Assembly: GCF_902506265.1 (NCBI RefSeq)
Contig: NZ_LR733556.1
Coordinates: 1,543,871 to 1,607,870 of the forward strand
DNA: 64,000 nucleotides
Reading direction: 5' to 3'
From: Flavobacterium sp. 9AF
GTDB taxonomy: Bacteria; Bacteroidota; Bacteroidia; Flavobacteriales; Flavobacteriaceae
Part shown: positions 9,677-17,528 of the stretch, piece after piece
Layout: every line of letters starts with the position of its first letter
How positions within the stretch are numbered: position 1 is the stretch's first letter
Program-made: the position numbers and the translations under genes
Notes under the pieces: model-generated
Told to the model about the DNA's origin: nothing
What the model saw: only the letters and a program-made list of their open reading frames with translations
The model's database searches: none

Positions 9677-10390
9677 TTAAAGTAAATTTAAGCGTTTCAT
9701 TAGTTCGGGTCTATTGCTTCGACTAACTGGAATCACTTCTTTTCCAATTAAAACGCTATTATCTTCAATATCAATAATTTTATGCGTATTAATTATAAAA
9801 GAGCGATGTACTTTTAAAAATAAATTATGAGGTAATTTATCTTCAATTTTTTTAAGTGTAGAATGTACGATATAGTTTTTCTGATCTGTTTTAATATGTA
9901 TATAATCTCCTTTAGCTTCCACAATACTAACCGATTCAAATTCTATTTTAATAAGTCTCCTATCTATATTTACATAAAACTCGGTAGCACTGTCTTCAGG
10001 CATATTGGTTTCTGTAGTTATTTGTTTTGAAACAATATGACTACTACTTGCTTTATGGATGGCTTTTTGAAAACGTTCTTCCGTTAAAGGTTTAACTAAA
10101 TAATCGACAATACAATCATATTCAAAAGCTTCAATTGCAAAATTTTTATCTGAGGTAATTAATATTATTTTAGGCGGATTTTTTATGGTTTGAATAAAAT
10201 CAAATCCAGTAAAATCTGGCATATGAATATCTAAAAAAATTAAATCTATTTCATTTTGATTTAGAAATTTTATGGCTTGCATGGCATTGGAAAAATCGCC
10301 CACTAAACTTAATTCTTTATACTTAGATATCATTTGAGCAATAATTGCTCTTGCCATTTCTTCATCATCAATGATAATACAGTTCATCAT
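9677..10390 (-). CDS. LytR/AlgR-type response regulator (REC + LytTR)
   Basis: 237 residues. REC domain at about 1-120: IIIDDEEMARAII, phospho-acceptor Asp54 in IFLDIHMPDF, LITSD, and Lys in YLVKPLTEERF. The LytTR DNA-binding domain at about 140-237 has VNIDRRLIKIEFESV, VEAKGDYIHI, LPHNLFLKVHRSFIINT and IPVSRSNRPEL. This is the last gene of the seven-gene H-NOX/FIST operon, 10 bp after the HPt gene, and is the only DNA-binding output of that chain. Its target genes are unknown. The direct repeat just downstream and similar repeats elsewhere in the window are candidate sites. Confidence 0.92.
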   Translation of the reverse strand: MMNCIIIDDEEMARAIIAQMISKYKELSLVGDFSNAMQAIKFLNQNEIDLIFLDIHMPDFTGFDFIQTIKNPPKIILITSDKNFAIEAFEYDCIVDYLVKPLTEERFQKAIHKASSSHIVSKQITTETNMPEDSATEFYVNIDRRLIKIEFESVSIVEAKGDYIHIKTDQKNYIVHSTLKKIEDKLPHNLFLKVHRSFIINTHKIIDIEDNSVLIGKEVIPVSRSNRPELMKRLNLL

Positions 10391-10400
10391 GTTTTACAAT

Positions 10401-10718
10401 TTATAAAGCGTTCACAAAATCGGTTATATTTTTTAAAATGAGTTCAAAATCATTTTTTAAATCTTCCCTATTTTGTTTTAAATTTTCTTCAAATGTTTCA
10501 GCAAGATAATAACTTTTTTCAAGACCTAAAATAGATATTTTATGTTTTAATTTATGAACCGCTTGTGCGGCAGCTAGAAAATTAGCGTTGTACATTTGTC
10601 TTTCGTAATTTTCGATTTCTTCTGGCAATTCTTTTTTAAGAATAGCGATCATTTTGTTTTTAAATTCTAAACTATCTCCCGATAATTCATTAATATATGT
10701 AAGATTAGGCTGTTCCAT
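10401..10718 (-). CDS. HPt phosphotransfer protein
   Basis: 105 residues from the start MEQPNLTYI at 10718, one base after the stop of the upstream kinase. A start at 10790 is also open but would overlap the kinase by 71 bp and add residues that fit no HPt domain. The domain is all alpha: SLEFKNKMIAILKKELPEEI, then A-V-H55-K-L-K-H-K with ISILG, matching the HPt pattern H-x-L-K-G, so His55 should be the phosphorylated residue. The usual Gly four positions after the His is replaced by His59. It should carry phosphate between the kinase/receiver proteins of this operon and the LytTR regulator 10 bp downstream. Confidence 0.82.
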   Translation of the reverse strand: MEQPNLTYINELSGDSLEFKNKMIAILKKELPEEIENYERQMYNANFLAAAQAVHKLKHKISILGLEKSYYLAETFEENLKQNREDLKNDFELILKNITDFVNAL

Positions 10719-10719
10719 T

Positions 10720-11751
10720 TTACTTAGAAATTGTGAAGAAGAAAGTAGAACCAAGACCTTCTTGGCTTTCGAGCCATATTTCTCCATCATAATAATTAAC
10801 TATTTTTTTTACTATCGAAAGACCTATCCCAGAAGAAGGCGTGTTGCTTTGCAACTTAGTAAATACGTTAAAAATTTTATGAAAATAATTTTCAGCGATT
10901 CCTATTCCGTTATCTTTCACAAAAAATTCAAAAGAATCTTTATTCTCTTTGGAACCAATTTCAATAATAATTTCTTCCTTATCACTATATTTAATTGCAT
11001 TTTGTATTAAATTTTGAAAAACTTGCTTAAATCGCCAAGCATTACCATATAATTTAGGTAAATTTTCTTGAATTTTAAAGTTAACATTCTTAGGTATATT
11101 CATTATCCTTAAAACTTCTTCAATAATATGGTTTATATTAAGCCATCGATCCTCAGATTCTAGTTTGTCAATAGTAGAATAATCTAGAATACCTTTAATC
11201 AATAAATCCATTTTTTCTACATTTGACAACACTAGATTTAATGAATTTAAACAATTTTCACCCATTCGTTCTTTGTTATCTTCAATAACCCAATTAATCA
11301 ACGTATCAATATTTCGTAAAGGTGCTTTTAAATCGTGTGAAACCACATGTGCATATTCATTTAATTCTTGATTTTGAGTTTCTAGATTTTTCAATAATTC
11401 TTCCCGTTGATTGGTCATCAAAATGATTTCTTCCGCTTGCTTTTTCAAATATTCTGTTTGATTAAACTCTTTTTCATCGGCTAACTTAGTGGCATCTAAA
11501 TTGATTGATTTTAAAATATTTGATAAATTTTCATTTACTTCTTTTAAACTGTTGGCCTCTTCTCTAAGCTTTTTATTCGCTTCAAAAAGTTCGTCTGAAC
11601 TTATTTTCATAGCGCGTTGTAACATACTCAACTGATCCTCATAATTTCCATACGATTCATTAACCGCATTAAAAAATGGCTGTAAGCTTTGTAGAACTTC
11701 AGGATTCGTTTTTATTAGTTTGTTTATTTGTCTGTTTAGGAGTGATTTCAT
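10720..11751 (-). CDS. Cytoplasmic sensor histidine kinase paired with FIST protein
   Basis: 343 residues with no membrane segment and no HAMP. Residues about 1-130 are largely coiled coil, including LQRAMKISSDELFEANKKLRE, a segment typical of kinases encoded beside FIST/NosP genes. HisKA: phospho-acceptor His139 in YAHVVSHDLKAPLRNID. HATPase: N box FQNLIQNAIKYSD, G1 VKDNGIGI, G2 SGIGLSIVKKIV. The start codon shares one base with the FIST stop (TAATG), giving translational coupling. No receiver domain is fused, so phosphate must go to a separate receiver, probably the CheY-like protein encoded first in the operon, and then via the HPt protein to the LytTR regulator. That path is inferred from gene content. 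Confidence 0.88.
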   Translation of the reverse strand: MKSLLNRQINKLIKTNPEVLQSLQPFFNAVNESYGNYEDQLSMLQRAMKISSDELFEANKKLREEANSLKEVNENLSNILKSINLDATKLADEKEFNQTEYLKKQAEEIILMTNQREELLKNLETQNQELNEYAHVVSHDLKAPLRNIDTLINWVIEDNKERMGENCLNSLNLVLSNVEKMDLLIKGILDYSTIDKLESEDRWLNINHIIEEVLRIMNIPKNVNFKIQENLPKLYGNAWRFKQVFQNLIQNAIKYSDKEEIIIEIGSKENKDSFEFFVKDNGIGIAENYFHKIFNVFTKLQSNTPSSGIGLSIVKKIVNYYDGEIWLESQEGLGSTFFFTISK

Positions 11752-12881
11752 TATTCACTTATAAGAGTTAATGTCATAGTTTGATTGTGTAAATCACAAA
11801 AGGTATTATTAGAAAATGGAGCCATTTCACCATACGAGTAAAAACCAGTGATAGCAGTTGTATCGCCTATTACTTCTTGCACTCTCTCGATTTCCTCCTC
11901 CACTCGCTGATTCATGACAAGTTTTCTTCCTACACAGCTTACTAATAAAGCTAATTGAGGTAATTCTTTTCTATTTTCCATGGCCTTTTTAGCGGCTTCA
12001 TTGGCACCTTCTGCAATTTCGTCTACAGAAGCCATCATTAATTGTACTTTTGAATTTTCTGGCACATCTCCTGCAAGTGTCATTGATTTTTCTTCATTAT
12101 CAATTCCTAAAATAGTTCTTACAACCGCTCCATTTTTCCCTTGAGGTGTAACATTTAAAGGGTATAATAAAGAGGCTTGAGGCAGTTGTTGTGCTTTATC
12201 ACCTAAATATTTTTTATACAAATCGAGTGCGGGTTGACCATCAATCTCATATAATACATTCGCATTAGATTTAGTAATAATCCGTTCGGGTCCAAATGAA
12301 GACCAACCTCCAAAACTAGCAAATGAAATTTCTAAGGTTTCTCCATAAAAACCAATCAATATAACTTCTCCTTCTTTAGGATTTTCTTTATAAGAAGCTA
12401 AAGTTTTTTCAAACTTGGCATCATCACCACACATACCTCCAGAAATAGGAATAGTACTTTGAATGTTTTTCTCTAGTCCTTCTATCAGAGAACTTCCATT
12501 TACGAAACTTCCTTCAGATAAAACAAACAAGTGTTTTAATTTGTCTTTTGGAATTGAATTATATAAAGATTCACCTAATTTTTTTGCGTCTTTATTGTGA
12601 TTAAAAATATTATCTGTACAAATATGAAAAGTACTTTTTTCAAATTCGATAGCTGTAACCACTATTGAATTATCAAATACATTATTGTCCATTATTTCCC
12701 CTGAAGTAGAACCAAAAACCAAATGCTCATAAGGAAATTCCTTCCTAATGTCTTCAATTACTTCTTCTTTTTCTAATAACATTCTGTTGCCAAAAATTAA
12801 CACTAATGGATTTTTTAGTGTAATTTTATCTTGAAGATAATTCCAATTTTCATTTATTTTATATGCTTGATTAACTCTCAT
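11751..12881 (-). CDS. FIST-domain sensor protein (NosP-like)
   Basis: 376 residues. N-terminal FIST region (about 25-215): PLVLIFGNRMLLEKEEVIEDI, HLVFGSTSGEIMDNNVFDNS, GGMCGDDAKFEKT, and SFASFGGWSSFGPERIITKS. FIST_C (about 220-370): LYEIDGQPALDLYKKYLG, VRTILGIDNEEKSM, LALLVSCVGRKLVMNQRVEEE, and GFYSYGEMAPFSNNTFCDLHNQ. FIST proteins are sensory modules; the NosP members bind haem and nitric oxide and control a partner kinase. The gene is coupled to the next kinase (1 bp overlap) and lies 3 bp after the PAS kinase. Whether this member binds haem, or a small ligand such as an amino acid, cannot be told from sequence. Confidence 0.88.
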   Translation of the reverse strand: MRVNQAYKINENWNYLQDKITLKNPLVLIFGNRMLLEKEEVIEDIRKEFPYEHLVFGSTSGEIMDNNVFDNSIVVTAIEFEKSTFHICTDNIFNHNKDAKKLGESLYNSIPKDKLKHLFVLSEGSFVNGSSLIEGLEKNIQSTIPISGGMCGDDAKFEKTLASYKENPKEGEVILIGFYGETLEISFASFGGWSSFGPERIITKSNANVLYEIDGQPALDLYKKYLGDKAQQLPQASLLYPLNVTPQGKNGAVVRTILGIDNEEKSMTLAGDVPENSKVQLMMASVDEIAEGANEAAKKAMENRKELPQLALLVSCVGRKLVMNQRVEEEIERVQEVIGDTTAITGFYSYGEMAPFSNNTFCDLHNQTMTLTLISE

Positions 12882-12884
12882 AGT

Positions 12885-15575
12885 TTAGTTTTTTGGTAAT
12901 TTAATAAAAAAAGTAGTTCCTATATTTATCTCGCTTTCTATCCATATACTGCCTCCATAATTTTCTACTACTCTTTTAACGATAGATAATCCAATACCTG
13001 TTGACTGCTGATTATTAGTAAACGATTGAAAAATTTTAAATATTTTTTCCTGATTTTCTTTTTCTATTCCAGGCCCATTGTCTTTAATAGAGAAAATATA
13101 ATTTGTTGCTTCTTCTTCAAAATCAATTTCTACCCATCCTTCAGACTTGTCTATATAAGTAACCGCATTACTAATGATGTTTTGAAACAATTGTTGCATT
13201 CTATATTTATCTGCTTGTATGACAGGTAATTTATTTTTAATACTAATTTTTATGTTTTCAGGCACATGAATAATATTGATACAGTTTTCAACTACATCGT
13301 TTAGATTTACATTCTCATCAACTATTATTTCAGAATTAACTTTGGAATAGGTTAAAATACCTTGGATTAAATGATCCATTTTTTCTACTTTATTCTCAAT
13401 CAGGTTAAGATATTGCGTGGTTTGTTCGCTAAATTCTTTGCCATTATCTTCTTTTATCCAAGTTATTAAAGAATGAATACTTCTTAAGGGAGATTTTAAA
13501 TCATGAGAAACTATTTGCGCATATTCATTAAGTTTTTCGTTTTGTCTTTCTAATTTGCGTAGTAACTCCTCTTTTTGTAATTCCAATTTTTTTTGATCTG
13601 TTATGTCAAGGTGAATACCAATAGAACCAATAACTTTACCATTAAGACTATAATTTGGAGCACCACTAATAAGCCAATGTCTTATTTCTCCAGATTTATT
13701 TTTTGCTGTAATTTCATATGAATCTGAAATTCCCATTTTTCTTTTCTCATTTTTAACTTCTACAATTTTTTTACTTTCTGAAGTTAAAATATATTCGGAA
13801 GCGTTTTTTCCTAAAAGTTCTGTGACTTCATAACCAGACATTTCACAAAACGATTGATTGGCAAACAAAATCAAATCATTATTGTCCACTTCGAGTAAAC
13901 CCATGTTCATATTAGCAATAATGCTACTATATTTCTCTCTTTCCGCTTCTAAACTTTCTTTATACTTTTTCTTGATAGTAATATCATCGTAACTCCATAA
14001 ATTACCTGCATATTTACCATTTTTATAAATAGGCAAAAAATTACGTTCAAAAATTCTACCATCTTGTAATTCAATTTCTTCAGCAATTATCTCTTTTTTA
14101 TTTTCTAAAATATCATCTATTCTATTCTGAAACTCATCTGGTTTTTTAAAGAATTTTTTTAAATCTTGAGCTGCCAATTTACAATCTATTCCTTTCATCT
14201 CTTCTGGCTCTTGATTGACATTAAATAAGGAACAAAATTTCTTATTTACAACCTGAATCTTTCTGTTTTCATCTTCCAAAAGAATACCTGACTGTAAATT
14301 TTCTATTAAAGAAGTTAATCTATTTTCTGAATCTATCAATTGCTTTTGAAATTCTTTTTCGAGAGTTATATCTTCTTCAATGGCAAAAAACTTAAGAATT
14401 TCTCCTTTTTTATCCTGCAGTGCTTGACCTTGAATTCTAACCCAATATTTTTGTTTTTGCTTAGTATAATTAATAATTTCACAGTTAAAAGGCAATCCAT
14501 TTTTAATTCTATTCGATAGATAAGCTATCATTTCTGGGTCGGTTTCTGGGCCTTGTAATAATTTTCCTGGTTTTTGACCTATTAGCTCTTCTACATTATA
14601 ACCTGTCATTTCACAAAAACTGTTGTTCACCCATTCTATTTTTCCTTCTTTATCGCAAATGATTACTGCATTAATATTTTTTTCAGCTATAGAAGATAAC
14701 ATTAGCAGCTCTTCTTCTTTTTGTTTTTCTTCAGTAGCGTTTTCAATGATAGCAAAATACTGAACGAGTTTGTTTTTTTCATCATAAACAGGTTGCCCTT
14801 TAATTTTTGCCCAAAAAGGTTCTTCTGTTTTATGTGCATGAAATCCTTCTACATGAAAAAAATCACCTTCATAAAATGCTTTAACCATTTTACTTAATTC
14901 GTCACGTGATGAAAGCAAGCATTTACCCACTTCAATAGGAGTTTTACCTATAATTTCTTGTTGTGAAAAGCCTGTTAAATCGGTATAGGATTGGTTACAC
15001 CAAAATATTTTACCTAAAGGATCTGTAAAAACTACACCATTTTTATTACTACTCGCTACTAGAGAAATTTGGTTTAATTCGTCTTTATCTTTTTTTAATT
15101 TTTTTCTTTGCGAATTAACTGTTTCAAGTAGTTCTTTTAATTCTTGATTATTTATTTCTTGATTTTTAAGAACATGTAATAAATCCAAAAGTGGATCAAA
15201 AATGGCGAAATCATGTAGCGTTAATTTCTTTTCTATTACATTTTCCATAGTTTGAAACCATGGTGTTCCTATAAAAAGATAATTTTCATTATGAGGATTT
15301 ATTTGTCCTCTCAAAGAGATGGTTGTATCTAAATTTGAGGTAAAAACAACAAGTGTTTGTAAAGTTTCATCAAAATTATGAATTGAAAGATTGGGAATGT
15401 TAGGTCTAGTTAAATTAAAAGCTTCAATAAAATAGGTATTTTCTTTTAGTGAAGGGAGTATTTTTTTTAAGCTTTTTCCAATACTAACAATTTTTAGATT
15501 TTTATCAATTAAAATGTAGAATGGAAATATATTGTTAAAACTAGTAACATTAAAATTGAATTGAAAATCTTGCAT
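12885..15575 (-). CDS. Histidine kinase with N-terminal HNOBA-like domain and four PAS domains
   Basis: 896 residues, cytoplasmic. Residues about 14-135 resemble the HNOBA (H-NOX-associated, PAS-like) domain of soluble guanylate cyclase: FPFYILIDKNLKIVSIGKSL, FNLTRPNI, ISLRGQI, YLFIGTPWF, LTLHDFAIFDPLLDLL. Then come a short coiled coil (140-168), PAS1 170-285, PAS2 290-410, PAS3 415-535 and PAS4 545-660. HisKA has phospho-acceptor His691 in AQIVSHDLKSPLRSI; HATPase has FQNIISNAV, IKDNGPGI and TGIGLSIVKRV. It starts 3 bp after the H-NOX gene, so H-NOX probably docks on the HNOBA region. PAS1, PAS2 and PAS4 have the CNQSYTDLTGF-type helix seen in many PAS folds; no flavin or haem residue can be assigned. 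Confidence 0.88.
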   Translation of the reverse strand: MQDFQFNFNVTSFNNIFPFYILIDKNLKIVSIGKSLKKILPSLKENTYFIEAFNLTRPNIPNLSIHNFDETLQTLVVFTSNLDTTISLRGQINPHNENYLFIGTPWFQTMENVIEKKLTLHDFAIFDPLLDLLHVLKNQEINNQELKELLETVNSQRKKLKKDKDELNQISLVASSNKNGVVFTDPLGKIFWCNQSYTDLTGFSQQEIIGKTPIEVGKCLLSSRDELSKMVKAFYEGDFFHVEGFHAHKTEEPFWAKIKGQPVYDEKNKLVQYFAIIENATEEKQKEEELLMLSSIAEKNINAVIICDKEGKIEWVNNSFCEMTGYNVEELIGQKPGKLLQGPETDPEMIAYLSNRIKNGLPFNCEIINYTKQKQKYWVRIQGQALQDKKGEILKFFAIEEDITLEKEFQKQLIDSENRLTSLIENLQSGILLEDENRKIQVVNKKFCSLFNVNQEPEEMKGIDCKLAAQDLKKFFKKPDEFQNRIDDILENKKEIIAEEIELQDGRIFERNFLPIYKNGKYAGNLWSYDDITIKKKYKESLEAEREKYSSIIANMNMGLLEVDNNDLILFANQSFCEMSGYEVTELLGKNASEYILTSESKKIVEVKNEKRKMGISDSYEITAKNKSGEIRHWLISGAPNYSLNGKVIGSIGIHLDITDQKKLELQKEELLRKLERQNEKLNEYAQIVSHDLKSPLRSIHSLITWIKEDNGKEFSEQTTQYLNLIENKVEKMDHLIQGILTYSKVNSEIIVDENVNLNDVVENCINIIHVPENIKISIKNKLPVIQADKYRMQQLFQNIISNAVTYIDKSEGWVEIDFEEEATNYIFSIKDNGPGIEKENQEKIFKIFQSFTNNQQSTGIGLSIVKRVVENYGGSIWIESEINIGTTFFIKLPKN

Positions 15576-15578
15576 ACT

Positions 15579-16121
15579 TTACCAACTTATTTTAAAAATT
15601 TCGTGACTATCTCCTAAATCTCTGGTTTGAATAAGCGTAATTTCTACTTGAGTTTGAAACAAGATTGCTAGACCCTGCAAAAGACCTCTTACAAATTCTT
15701 GCAATCCTTTTCGTTTCGAAAAGTAATGTAATTTAAGACTATTTTCTGAAATTTCCGAGATTTTAAATTCAGGAGGAGTCAATTTTGGATAAATTAACAT
15801 GACTCTATTGTGAAATAAAGGCAAATTAAGGATAAATTCTTTAAAAGTTGCCCCGCCCGATTCCATTAATCCTCCATATTTTTCTTTGGTTGTTTTTATT
15901 ACCCACCATTCACCAAAAGCGATCAAAACTTCATTTATAGGCATATTCATTTCGTCAGAAACCGCTTTAGCTAGCTTAAACGTTATGGCATCATCATAAG
16001 GTTCACTACTAATGAAAAAATCTTCTTCTATACCACTTTTTCTCAGAATGATATCCCATTTATCTTCTCCAAAATTAGTAGTTACTAAATCTTGGATTGC
16101 TTTGTTAACAATTCCATACAT
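15579..16121 (-). CDS. H-NOX haem nitric-oxide-binding protein
   Basis: 180 residues, the normal length for a stand-alone H-NOX. The start MYGIVNKAI is the family's hallmark. The proximal haem ligand is His104 in LPLFHNRV, the haem-propionate clamp Y-x-S-x-R is Tyr133-Ser135-Arg137 in HYFSKRKG, and the conserved proline that bends the haem is Pro112 in MLIYPKL. The position equivalent to the distal-pocket tyrosine of oxygen-binding H-NOX proteins (about residue 142) is Glu in GLQEFV, and no tyrosine is near, which favours NO binding without O2 binding. It starts 1 bp after the CheY-like gene and is followed 3 bp later by the HNOBA-PAS kinase it most likely controls. Confidence 0.93.
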   Translation of the reverse strand: MYGIVNKAIQDLVTTNFGEDKWDIILRKSGIEEDFFISSEPYDDAITFKLAKAVSDEMNMPINEVLIAFGEWWVIKTTKEKYGGLMESGGATFKEFILNLPLFHNRVMLIYPKLTPPEFKISEISENSLKLHYFSKRKGLQEFVRGLLQGLAILFQTQVEITLIQTRDLGDSHEIFKISW

Positions 16122-16122
16122 A

Positions 16123-16536
16123 TTATTGTGAAATTAATTCAGTAATACTCCAATATTCTATTAATTTTTTAATTCTATCCACATAATCTTCATATTTTAA
16201 AGGCTTCAATACATAACCAGCAATTCCAATTTTATAACATTCAAGCATATCTTTATGATTATTTGAAGTAGTTAAAATAATGGATGGAATATATTTTAAG
16301 ATGTCATCATTCTTAAGAATAGTTAGAAACTCAATACCATTTAATTTAGGCATATTTAAGTCGAGTAAAATGATATCAGGAATAATTTCTTTTTGTTTCA
16401 AAATAGTCAAAGCTTCTTCGCCATTATTAGCTTCAATAATTTTATGATTATGTTCAAGTGTTTTTAATACTCTATTGAATTTCATTACTTCAATAGCATC
16501 GTCTTCAATAAGAAGAATGTTTAAAGATTTTCTCAT
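16123..16536 (-). CDS. Single-domain CheY/Rcp-like response regulator
   Basis: 137 residues, one receiver domain and nothing else. Acidic pocket IEDD (Asp12, Asp13), phospho-acceptor Asp59 in IILLDLNMPKLNG, Thr in SIILTTSN, and Lys111 in YVLKPLKYEDY. The phrase LTTSN after the IPSII strand is typical of the Rcp/phytochrome-partner subgroup. It is the first gene of the seven-gene operon. As a receiver without an output domain it fits the middle of a His-Asp-His-Asp relay, taking phosphate from either kinase and passing it to the HPt protein. A good -7 promoter element lies about 40 bp upstream. Confidence 0.92.
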   Translation of the reverse strand: MRKSLNILLIEDDAIEVMKFNRVLKTLEHNHKIIEANNGEEALTILKQKEIIPDIILLDLNMPKLNGIEFLTILKNDDILKYIPSIILTTSNNHKDMLECYKIGIAGYVLKPLKYEDYVDRIKKLIEYWSITELISQ

Positions 16537-16577
16537 GCTTAATTATTTTTTGGTTATAGCTGACACTAAGTCAATAA

Positions 16578-16585
16578 CAAAGCTA
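16578..16585 (-). promoter_or_regulatory. -7 element of the H-NOX/FIST operon promoter
   Basis: The minus strand reads TAGCTTTG, an exact match to the Bacteroidota -7 element TAnnTTTG. Transcription would start near 16572, giving a leader of about 35 bases before the ATG at 16536. No clear TTG -33 element is found at the usual spacing, which fits a promoter that needs an activator. A 21-bp tandem duplication lies 46-87 bp upstream. Confidence 0.55.
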
Positions 16586-16630
16586 ATCTGAAATCATTTT
16601 CTTTTTACCATTTTTCGATTAGAGAGAAAT

Positions 16631-16672
16631 AAGTATAGACCAATGGAATAAAAGTATAGACCAATGGAATAA
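16631..16672. repeat. Perfect 21-bp tandem duplication upstream of H-NOX operon
   Basis: The 21 bases at 16631-16651 are repeated exactly at 16652-16672. Each copy holds ATAGACCAATGG (16636 and 16657). The 10-mer TAGACCAATG occurs again at 31513 in front of the second LytTR gene. A 21-bp period places both copies on the same face of the helix, as in LytTR-type tandem sites. The duplication lies between the operon promoter and the terminator of the PH-domain gene. Confidence 0.8.
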
Positions 16673-16673
16673 A

Positions 16674-16699
16674 AAAAGCCTATATTTCTATAGACTTTT
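16674..16699 (-). terminator. Terminator of the PH/SHOCT gene
   Basis: On the minus strand AAAAGTCTATA (16699-16689) pairs with TATAGGCTTTT (16684-16674) around GAAA with one G-U pair, and is followed by a T-run (16677-16671). It ends transcription from 16721-17473 before the H-NOX operon promoter. Confidence 0.75.
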
Positions 16700-16720
16700 A
16701 TAATATAACGTGGTTAAAAA

Positions 16721-17473
16721 CTACATATATTTTAGAATGGCACTTTTTAATTTATCGTATTCTCCTTGCAGAATAAGTCCATTGTCGAGTAATCGTTTAT
16801 AATTTTGAAGTTTTTCAAACAATTCTTCAGAAGACAATTCACTTAACTTTTTCTCAGACTCTTCCTCTTTCGCTGGTTGTTGAAATGATGTTTTATTTTC
16901 CTCTATTGGAATAATTTCTGCAAAATCAAAAACTTCTTCTGCGATTGTTTCTTCAATAATTTCTTCTTTAGGATGCTCTTCTGCTAAAAAACTTGGTTTA
17001 GATATGTCATCATTAGTAAAAATATTTTCTTTACTATGATTATCCTCTGTTAACGTTTCAATCGTTTTTGTTATCGGATTTTTTAATTTTTCTAATTGTT
17101 CTCTAGAAAAAGTGTGTAATTTTCTAGCTTGATTTTTGGGTAAATAATCTATGGTCAGTGTTAATTCTGTTTTTGTTGTAAAAGTAAAATCCGAACCTAA
17201 GATTCCTTCTTTAACAAAAATCGCTTCAACATCATCCCAATCATAATCAATAAATTCCATCGATAACCCGAGGTTTTTTGGTTTACAAATAATAATTCTT
17301 TTATTGGTAACTACAATACTATCAGGAAAAATGGTTAGTGCTGGCTTTTTTTGAACTGCAATATAACCTACTTCTTCATTAGTCATGATTAAATTTTCAA
17401 GTTTAGAAGTAATTTTCTCTATAGCTTTTGGATCTTGATCTTCGTTTAGAATCTTTTTTAAGTTATCTAACAT
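16721..17473 (-). CDS. PH-domain protein with C-terminal SHOCT domain
   Basis: 250 residues, no signal peptide. Residues about 20-130 are a bacterial PH-like domain: VGYIAVQKKPALTIFPDSIV, VTNKRIIICKPK, FIDYDWDDVEAIFVKEG, TFTTKTELTLTIDYLPK. A low-complexity acidic linker follows (about 140-205). The last 40 residues form a SHOCT domain: LSSEELFEKLQNYKRLLDNGLILQGEYDKLK. Such proteins are cytoplasmic or membrane-peripheral and of unknown function. It has its own promoter inside the 3' end of the upstream gene and a good terminator downstream, so it is transcribed alone. Confidence 0.78.
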   Translation of the reverse strand: MLDNLKKILNEDQDPKAIEKITSKLENLIMTNEEVGYIAVQKKPALTIFPDSIVVTNKRIIICKPKNLGLSMEFIDYDWDDVEAIFVKEGILGSDFTFTTKTELTLTIDYLPKNQARKLHTFSREQLEKLKNPITKTIETLTEDNHSKENIFTNDDISKPSFLAEEHPKEEIIEETIAEEVFDFAEIIPIEENKTSFQQPAKEEESEKKLSELSSEELFEKLQNYKRLLDNGLILQGEYDKLKSAILKYM

Positions 17474-17496
17474 AGTATTGATTTTTATTACAATAA

Positions 17497-17528
17497 CAAA
17501 AGTAATAGCTAATTTTTAGTTTTTTCAA
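17497..17528 (-). promoter_or_regulatory. Promoter of the PH/SHOCT gene
   Basis: On the minus strand TTG (17528-17526), 21 bp spacer, then TACTTTTG (17504-17497), matching the flavobacterial TTG-N17-23-TAnnTTTG pattern. The start site would be near 17490, about 17 bases before the ATG at 17473. The -33 half lies in the last codons of the MmcQ/YjbR gene. Confidence 0.6.

Noticed and set aside
9677..10390. Possible PorX/T9SS-type regulator
   Set aside because: The output domain is LytTR, not the alkaline-phosphatase-like domain of PorX, so a T9SS role is not supported.
10654..11010. 118-codon + strand frame across the kinase and HPt genes
   Set aside because: It is antisense to two genes with intact catalytic motifs and has no family features.
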